The notes below the pieces were generated by a model. It ran no database searches. It saw only the letters and a list, made by a program, of their open reading frames with translations, and was not told where the DNA came from. From the NCBI RefSeq assembly GCF_009668025.1, contig NZ_WJXZ01000015.1:1-64000 (forward strand): 64,000 nt of DNA. Reading direction: 5' to 3'. Position 1 is the stretch's first letter. Each line of letters starts with the position of its first letter. Positions 58,834 through 64,000 of this stretch are shown one piece after another. The DNA comes from Larkinella terrae (GTDB taxonomy: Bacteria > Bacteroidota > Bacteroidia > Cytophagales > Spirosomataceae). The translations under genes and the position numbers were made by a program.

Positions 58834-61608
58834 ATGATACCGCGCTGGAGAGTGGTGCAGCAGGTTGCCGACCGGTTTGGCTATCGGGAGCCGCTGTTTA
58901 AAGAAGGTGAAAAAAAACTGGAGAAGTTTCGGGACGGTGAACTCCCGCTCGTCAGCCTGGAAGACGATCTGAACCGGGTGCAGTTGCGGCTCCGGCGCGA
59001 GGGCGTTTCGACCCTGGCTGCGGTGGAACGCATCAACGGCATTGCCAATTTTCAGGATAAAAATGTGCTGGACCGGCTTTCGGACATTGCCCGGGCGGTT
59101 TGCCGCTTGTTGAAAAACGGGCAGCCGATCGGCACCGGTTTTCTGGTTTCGGACGATATCATCATCACCAATCACCACGTCATTGAGAGCCCACAGGATG
59201 CCGCCAACATGCTGGCGCAATTTGAATTTGAGTTGGATATCAACCAGATACCGAAAAAAGCGAGTTGTTTTAAACTCAATGCCAGCAAATTTTTCCTCAC
59301 CTCCACCCTTGAATACAACGCGGACATTCTGAATTCCGGCCTTGACTTTACATTAATCGCGCTTGAACCGTTCGGCACGTCCGGCGAACCGCTCTCCGGT
59401 TTTTCGCCGGTTAATCTGGACGGAAATCAGGGAAAAATTATCAAGGGCGAATCCTGCGTCATCATCCAGCACCCCAACGGTTTACCTAAAAAAGTTGTCC
59501 TGAAAGACACGGCTTTTTTCTCCGAAACCGACACCCGGCTGATCTACGAATCGGACACGCTACCGGGTTCTTCCGGGTCGATGGTTGTCGGGCTGGGAAC
59601 CTGCGAAATCATCGCGTTGCACCATTCGGGCCTGCCCCGGGTCGACGAGCAAAACCGCATCCTGACGAAAAAAGGAACCGTTGCCACGCCGGATACGCCC
59701 GACGACGAAATCGACTGGTTTGGAAACGAGGGCATTAAAATCAGCAAAATCATTCAGGCCATTCAGGAAAGCACGCTACCGCCCGATATGGGAAAAATCC
59801 GGGAAACCTTGCTGCGAAAAACCCGGGTGGTGGCTCAGCAACTGAATCAACCCGTTCCGGCCGGGCCACTTTCGGTATCATCCCCGGCTAAACCGCTTGC
59901 GGCTCCGAAACTCATTCCTTCTTCCTCCAACGAATTAGCTATGGATACTGCTTTTTCTACCTCACCGACCGGGCAGGCTCAGTTTCTGATTACGGCCCAC
60001 AACAAAACCGCCACGATCAACCAGATCGAAACCGTCCTGAAAGCGGTTTACGGCCCCAACGTAACCCTCTCGTTAACCATGCCCGGTTCGGCAGTAGAAG
60101 GTGAAATTGAGCTGTTTACGCTGCAATTTCCGTTTGGTGGCGACCTGAACGCCGAAGCGCAGAACCTGCTGAAAATCCCTGGTATCATCAACGCCGAAGC
60201 CGATACGCCGATTTTGTTGAATGCCGACACCGGTTTTGTGGTCCAGCAACCGGCCAAAGGGGCTGGCACCGAATCCGGTTTTCTGTTCGACGATGGGACG
60301 GGAAAATGGAACGAAGACGATTTTATTAACGACTACGCCGAAAGCAAATATTACAAGGGAATGCCCGAACTGACGTACCGCAAGTGGAACTGGGCGGCTA
60401 CGAATTTCGATAAAATCAGGCTGGTGAAAACGCCTTCCGAGTGCGGCATTCAGATTGTGCAGTTCGATACCGGTTTTACGGATCACTCGAAAGTGAAAGG
60501 CGGTTTTGACCTGGACCACGATTTCAATTTTCTGGATACCGACGATCCGACTGTTGCCGCCGACCCGCGCACCATCGGTCTGGGTAAACAACCGGGCCAC
60601 GGCACCCGAACCGGCAGTTTGTTGATTGGAAACCGAAACACGCTCATTCCCCACGAAGGGAACTGTGGTTTACTGGCGGATTATCAATTCAAGCTCATCC
60701 CCTACCGGATTGCCGAAACCGTGGTGATTATCAACCGGCAGCAGCAGCTGGCGAGTGCGCTGGACATGGCCATTTCCCAGGGATTCGACATCATCACGAT
60801 GAGCATGGGCCTGCCGCCTACTATTGCCACGGCCAAAATGGCGAAAAAGGCGTACGAAAAGGGCATTATCTGGTGTTGTGCCGCAGGCAATGAAGTGCAG
60901 GCGGTGGTGGCACCGGCGGTTTATCCCGGCACCATTGCCGTAGCGGCTTCCAATCCGCTGGATCGGGAATGGTCGGGATCGAGCCGGGGTTCGGCGGTGG
61001 ACATTACGGCGCCGGGGGAAGCAGTTTATGTGCCGATCTGGACCGCCGATCAGAAAGAAGATTTTGCGTATGGCAACGGCACGAGTTACGCCACTCCGCA
61101 CATTGCCGCGGCCGCAGCCTGCTGGCTGGCCACGTACCAGGACGTGCTCAGTAAACCCGAATACAGTGGCTGGAAACGCGTGGAAGCCTTTCGGGTTGCG
61201 CTCGGGAAATCGGCCCGGCGGGAAAACGACCTGCCCCGCAAAGGATTCGGTCATGGCATGCTGGATGTGGAGAAGCTCCTCAAAACGCCCCCGGAACCGG
61301 CGAAAAATCTGGTAGATGCTTACAATGGCTGGAACGAAAGCGCTTTTTTCGCCACGCTTCAGGGCTACGGCGAGCTGGCAAAAACCTACTGGAATAAGTT
61401 CCACGGCTGGCTGTTCGGCACCAAGCGGGGTGGTCAGGAGTCACTGTCGGCGACTGGCGACACCCTGTCGCCTTTTGGAAAGCAACTGGAAAACAGCCTG
61501 TTTGCCAACCAGCCCAGCCGGTTTGAGTCGGTAGAGCCGACGGGCGCGGAGACCGCCTTAAAACGGTTCCAGGTCGTCAATTCAATCGTTGAAAACTCAG
61601 CCCGCTAA
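58834..61608 (+). CDS. Trypsin-like plus subtilisin-like protease fusion
   Basis: The protein is 924 residues with no signal peptide. Residues 1-80 form a helical N-terminal region of unknown type (possibly an adaptor domain). Residues 85-270 form a trypsin-like (S1/S46-type) domain: GTGFLVSDDIIITNHHVIES (His115), GLDFTLIALE (Asp171) and DTLPGSSGSMVVG (Ser247). Residues 535-830 form a subtilisin-like S8 domain: IQIVQFDTGFTDHS (Asp545), GHGTRTGSLLIG (His589), WCCAAGNEVQ (Asn686 oxyanion) and GNGTSYATPHIAAA (Ser751). A segment at 380-470 looks like a propeptide-inhibitor-like beta domain. Both catalytic triads are intact. It forms an operon with the M19-type dipeptidase gene 7 bp downstream. 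Confidence 0.9.
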   Translation: MIPRWRVVQQVADRFGYREPLFKEGEKKLEKFRDGELPLVSLEDDLNRVQLRLRREGVSTLAAVERINGIANFQDKNVLDRLSDIARAVCRLLKNGQPIGTGFLVSDDIIITNHHVIESPQDAANMLAQFEFELDINQIPKKASCFKLNASKFFLTSTLEYNADILNSGLDFTLIALEPFGTSGEPLSGFSPVNLDGNQGKIIKGESCVIIQHPNGLPKKVVLKDTAFFSETDTRLIYESDTLPGSSGSMVVGLGTCEIIALHHSGLPRVDEQNRILTKKGTVATPDTPDDEIDWFGNEGIKISKIIQAIQESTLPPDMGKIRETLLRKTRVVAQQLNQPVPAGPLSVSSPAKPLAAPKLIPSSSNELAMDTAFSTSPTGQAQFLITAHNKTATINQIETVLKAVYGPNVTLSLTMPGSAVEGEIELFTLQFPFGGDLNAEAQNLLKIPGIINAEADTPILLNADTGFVVQQPAKGAGTESGFLFDDGTGKWNEDDFINDYAESKYYKGMPELTYRKWNWAATNFDKIRLVKTPSECGIQIVQFDTGFTDHSKVKGGFDLDHDFNFLDTDDPTVAADPRTIGLGKQPGHGTRTGSLLIGNRNTLIPHEGNCGLLADYQFKLIPYRIAETVVIINRQQQLASALDMAISQGFDIITMSMGLPPTIATAKMAKKAYEKGIIWCCAAGNEVQAVVAPAVYPGTIAVAASNPLDREWSGSSRGSAVDITAPGEAVYVPIWTADQKEDFAYGNGTSYATPHIAAAAACWLATYQDVLSKPEYSGWKRVEAFRVALGKSARRENDLPRKGFGHGMLDVEKLLKTPPEPAKNLVDAYNGWNESAFFATLQGYGELAKTYWNKFHGWLFGTKRGGQESLSATGDTLSPFGKQLENSLFANQPSRFESVEPTGAETALKRFQVVNSIVENSAR

Positions 61609-61615
61609 GTCTGCC

Positions 61616-63292
61616 ATGGAAAAGCTATTCGATTTTCATTTTCACCTGTTGTTCAAACACCTGATCACGGTCAACCAGGCGGGTAAAAAATTCGCGCTGA
61701 ACGAAAATGTCCGGACAACCGGGCTTGCGCAGTTCCTGAACGATATTTTTGGCGGCCCCTTCGACAGCCAGGCGTCACCGAAGCAGGTTTCCGAAAGCTC
61801 GCTCCGGCTCGGGGTGATTGCGCTGCTGAGCGTCGAACACGCGTTTGCCAACCGGGTTCTGCACGTTTTCGGCGCGGATCTTTCCGGAGTTTTACCGCTC
61901 GACAAAGACGTTTTTGACCGGACCAAAAACGGGCTGACGACCTATTACGCCGAGTTTAACAAGCAGATCGATTTTCACCTGAAAACCGCTGCGGAACTAA
62001 GCAAACCGCCCTTTACCATCGAATACCTGAACCGCAGTAGTTGGGCAGGTCTGACCGAACAACAGATTACCGACAAGCTGACGCTGGGCGATAAGCGGTA
62101 TTTTTCGTTTTCCATCGAAGGCGGCCACAACCTGTCGGACGTCGCGATTCACCAGAAAACGCCCTCCCGGTTTCCCGAGTTAAAACTGAAAGAATTGCAG
62201 GATCGGGCAGATGTCGATTTTATCAGCATCAATCTGTGTCACCTGAGCCACATTCCGGAGCAGACTTTGGGCGGTTTTGCGCAGGGATTGAATAAGACCT
62301 CCCAATTGGCTTTTTCCAGTGAAGACTTTATGCCCAAAACCGGCCTGGGATTAACGGAGTTGGGCAAGAAGGTCATCAGACAGGCATTGACGCACGAAAC
62401 GAAGCCAATCCTGATCGACGTAAAGCACATGAGCGTTTACACCCGATTGCATTATTACCGGTTTCGGGAACAGCTCGCGATCACCAACCCCGCCGTGGAG
62501 CAGTTACCGATCATGACTTCTCATACCGGTTTTACGTTTTATACGCTCGACGATTATCTCCAGAATAAGCGGTTCCGGTCGACGCCCGACACCGAAAATG
62601 GCGTACCGATTAGTAAAGTTGCGCCCGAAAACCGGCGGATCGGCCGGACCAACGACATCATCAACAAGGGTCTGTTTGGTAATCCCTGGACAATTAATCT
62701 GTTCGACGAAGAAATTGTCGAGATCATGTTGTCAAAGGGCTTAATCGGCATTAGCCTCGACCAGCGGATTCTGGGCGCATCGAATCTGGCAATTGACAGT
62801 AACCGCGATCCGTTTTTTGAAGAGGAATACATTGCCCGTCCGGAATGGGAAAAGATGTTCCGGGATGGAAAACTGCCGGGCGCAACCGAGTCACTTTTTG
62901 GCGGCATTGCGCCATCGAAACAGGAGCGCCATATCATGCTGCTGTGCCTGCATCTGGTTCATGCCGCCCGCGTTGGTTACGCCGGTCTGAACTGGATCGA
63001 AAATACGTCGCCCTGGGATCACCTCTGCATCGGCTCGGACTTCGATGGGCTGATCAATCCCATCAACGGGTTTGACAATGTGATCGATCTTAACAAACTC
63101 CAGGGTCAGTTGCTGAAGTACCTGCCCCAGGCGGATAAATTTCTGCCCTTTAACACCGACCAGAAAGCGCTCCGCTACAAAGACGACGGCACCGTCGATG
63201 CCGCTTTTCTGAATCAGGTGATCGATCAGTTTCTGTTCAACAACGGCCTGCGGTTCACCGTGCGGTTTTTGCAGAACTGGAAGACGGGTTAG
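61616..63292 (+). CDS. M19-type membrane dipeptidase-like amidohydrolase
   Basis: The protein is about 558 residues, longer than the roughly 370 of usual renal-dipeptidase-like proteins, with no signal peptide. Metal-site motifs are LFDFHFHLLF (HxH in place of HxD), FSIEGGHNLSD (bridging Glu), PIMTSHTGF (His) and LCIGSDFDGLINP (GSDFDG), in family order. It probably cleaves a dipeptide or a related amide bond. The ATG at 61616 is 7 bp after the protease stop, and the TTG at 61589 is rejected. An internal insert of about 150 residues holds ENRRIGRTNDIINKGLFGNP. Confidence 0.85.
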   Translation: MEKLFDFHFHLLFKHLITVNQAGKKFALNENVRTTGLAQFLNDIFGGPFDSQASPKQVSESSLRLGVIALLSVEHAFANRVLHVFGADLSGVLPLDKDVFDRTKNGLTTYYAEFNKQIDFHLKTAAELSKPPFTIEYLNRSSWAGLTEQQITDKLTLGDKRYFSFSIEGGHNLSDVAIHQKTPSRFPELKLKELQDRADVDFISINLCHLSHIPEQTLGGFAQGLNKTSQLAFSSEDFMPKTGLGLTELGKKVIRQALTHETKPILIDVKHMSVYTRLHYYRFREQLAITNPAVEQLPIMTSHTGFTFYTLDDYLQNKRFRSTPDTENGVPISKVAPENRRIGRTNDIINKGLFGNPWTINLFDEEIVEIMLSKGLIGISLDQRILGASNLAIDSNRDPFFEEEYIARPEWEKMFRDGKLPGATESLFGGIAPSKQERHIMLLCLHLVHAARVGYAGLNWIENTSPWDHLCIGSDFDGLINPINGFDNVIDLNKLQGQLLKYLPQADKFLPFNTDQKALRYKDDGTVDAAFLNQVIDQFLFNNGLRFTVRFLQNWKTG

Positions 63293-63515
63293 AAAAGCGG
63301 TTTTTGCCTTGAAAAAGGGTAATTATTGGCCAACAGGTGAAAGGAAATTTTTCAATCCGGCATTCCAAAAATCTTTTTTTCGCACCGACGCAACCATTTG
63401 GCAACGTGGTTCGTATATCTGTCACAGAAGCCTTTGACTCGACCTACCTATGATAACGAAGCGCCAGGGGAACCGCTGATGTTACCGGTTCGCGTCATGA
63501 GGTTCTCTATAAATC

Positions 63516-63558
63516 CACCCGGTCGTTCCATTTTTTGGAATGGCCGGGTGCTCTTTTT
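63516..63558 (+). terminator. Intrinsic terminator downstream of the protease operon
   Basis: CACCCGGTCGTTCCA (63516-63530) pairs with TGGAATGGCCGGGTG (63536-63550) through 13 Watson-Crick and two G-U pairs, followed by TTTTTT (63553-63558). It is 224 bp after the dipeptidase stop, so either a long 3' UTR or a separate small RNA ends here. Confidence 0.8.
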
Positions 63559-63727
63559 TGTATTTTCGGGAGCATCCGATTGCAAACCCTTTCCTTCAGG
63601 AAACTACTTCTTCCGTCGATCTGTCGTGAAAAACTGGAACGAAAGGGAGAAAGAGGTTGCGGTTTCGGGAAAATAAATTAGAAGTTATTAAGTGCCTGTC
63701 TAAACTTTATAATTTCCCTTCTTTCGC

Positions 63728-63797
63728 GTTGCCCCCAACCCCCTAAAGGGGGCTTTAGCACACCGATTAAAGCCCCCTTTAGGGGGTTGGGGGCAAC
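63728..63797. repeat. 30-bp-arm inverted repeat (CCCCCTAAAGGGGG type)
   Basis: Perfect 30-bp arms 63728-63757 and 63768-63797 enclose a 10-nt loop. Each arm itself contains a palindrome, CCCCCTAAAGGGGG or its complement. The compact, self-complementary design looks like a dispersed repeat (MITE or REP-like), but only one copy is in this window. Confidence 0.85.
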
Positions 63798-63846
63798 ATA
63801 GAAAACATGATTTACTATTTTTTGACAATCTCTAAGAATTATTTCT

Positions 63847-63920
63847 CGGAGTTAAGCGGAGTCAAAAGAGATACGCAGAGAAAAACTCTGCTAAACTCAT
63901 TTTAACTTCGCTTAACTCCG
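63847..63920. repeat. Word palindrome, CGGAGTTAAGCGG
   Basis: CGGAGTTAAGCGGAGT (63847-63862) pairs with ACTTCGCTTAACTCCG (63905-63920) at 15 of 16 positions. An inner GCAGAG/CTCTGC hairpin (63875-63891) lies in the loop. It ends 18 bp beyond the stop of the CWC-family gene, where a terminator is expected. Confidence 0.7.
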
Positions 63921-63937
63921 CAAAACAACTTATCAGT

Positions 63938-64000
63938 TTATTTTACTTTTTGTTGATATTCTGTCCGGACTTCCTGCAAACAATTGGCACACAAGCAATT
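63938..64000 (-). CDS. Cysteine-rich CWC family protein, C-terminal end (partial)
   Basis: The minus strand encodes NCLCANCLQEVRTEYQQKVK followed by a TAA stop (63938-63940), open to the right edge of the window. CLCxxCL followed by an (L/V)RxEY helix is the C-terminal signature of the small cysteine-rich CWC family, common in Bacteroidota and proteobacteria and of unknown function (putative metal binding). Only 20 residues are visible, so the call rests on this motif and on the palindrome directly downstream. Confidence 0.6.
   Translation of the reverse strand, partial: NCLCANCLQEVRTEYQQKVK

Larger units (their letters stand above)
63293..63937. other. Intergenic region without a supported gene
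   Basis: This stretch of about 640 bp holds no convincing coding region: the plus-strand frame 63398-63676 lacks a family match, a promoter or a normal composition. It contains an element with hairpin GAACCG/CGGTTC (63470-63491), the terminator at 63516-63558, a 30-bp-arm inverted repeat at 63728-63797 and a second palindrome at 63847-63920. Confidence 0.7.

Noticed and set aside
63398-63676. Plus-strand open frame of 92 codons near the right end
   Set aside because: It crosses a strong intrinsic terminator (63516-63558) and has no family features or promoter.

Overview
The window looks like a chromosomal segment from a member of the Bacteroidota, most likely order Cytophagales near Spirosoma, Larkinella or Runella (the family placement is inference). 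The evidence is the use of the Bacteroidota promoter pair (-33 TTTG, -7 TAnnTTTG) in front of many genes, near absence of Shine-Dalgarno sequences, many SpII lipoproteins, a DUF4290 protein, a PduO-type cobalamin adenosyltransferase and a cysteine-rich CWC protein. No plasmid, phage or IS hallmark genes and no CRISPR array were seen.

Layout. 1-560: 5' end of a 16S rRNA gene on the minus strand with two tandem promoters sharing an identical 21-bp start region. 0.5-22.4 kb: mainly housekeeping and accessory metabolism (tyrS, queA, cobalamin adenosyltransferase, ilvE, a Tat-exported carboxylesterase, a tam-like methyltransferase, an APP1-type phosphatase, a diacylglycerol-kinase family enzyme, a GDSL esterase, a D-threonine-aldolase-like enzyme, a PEP-mutase-family lyase, RidA and a GntP permease) mixed with lipoproteins of unknown role.

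22.5-38.2 kb is the most interesting part. A McrC-type nuclease (22514-23776) and a McrB-type AAA+ GTPase (36631-38214) lie on the same strand in canonical B-then-C order but about 12.9 kb apart. Between them is an island with a 250-residue protein whose layout resembles bacterial gasdermins, followed 45 bp later by a caspase fused to an alpha/beta-hydrolase. Convergent to these is a 1325-residue peptidoglycan amidase-caspase-SGNH esterase. Two paralogous lipoproteins flank this set. I read it as a candidate caspase/pore-former cell-death or defence island. Function is inferred from domains and context only.

38.3-58.6 kb: a lipoprotein, a fused FAD/Fe-S oxidoreductase, a MATE exporter, DUF4290, murA, RNase HI with a viroplasmin domain, trmN6, a GT2 glycosyltransferase, inorganic pyrophosphatase, SppA, a membrane-bound AraC regulator, an acyltransferase and a PQQ dehydrogenase. 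58.8-63.3 kb: a second multi-hydrolase operon, a trypsin-subtilisin fusion followed 7 bp later by an M19-type dipeptidase. The last 0.7 kb holds a terminator, two inverted repeats and the tail of a CWC-family gene.

Two window-wide patterns are not explained by genes. The heptamer AAAACCG/CGGTTTT occurs roughly 175 times by hand count (about 8 expected by chance). There are also families of intergenic imperfect palindromes built from iterated short words, with at least three word families occurring more than once.
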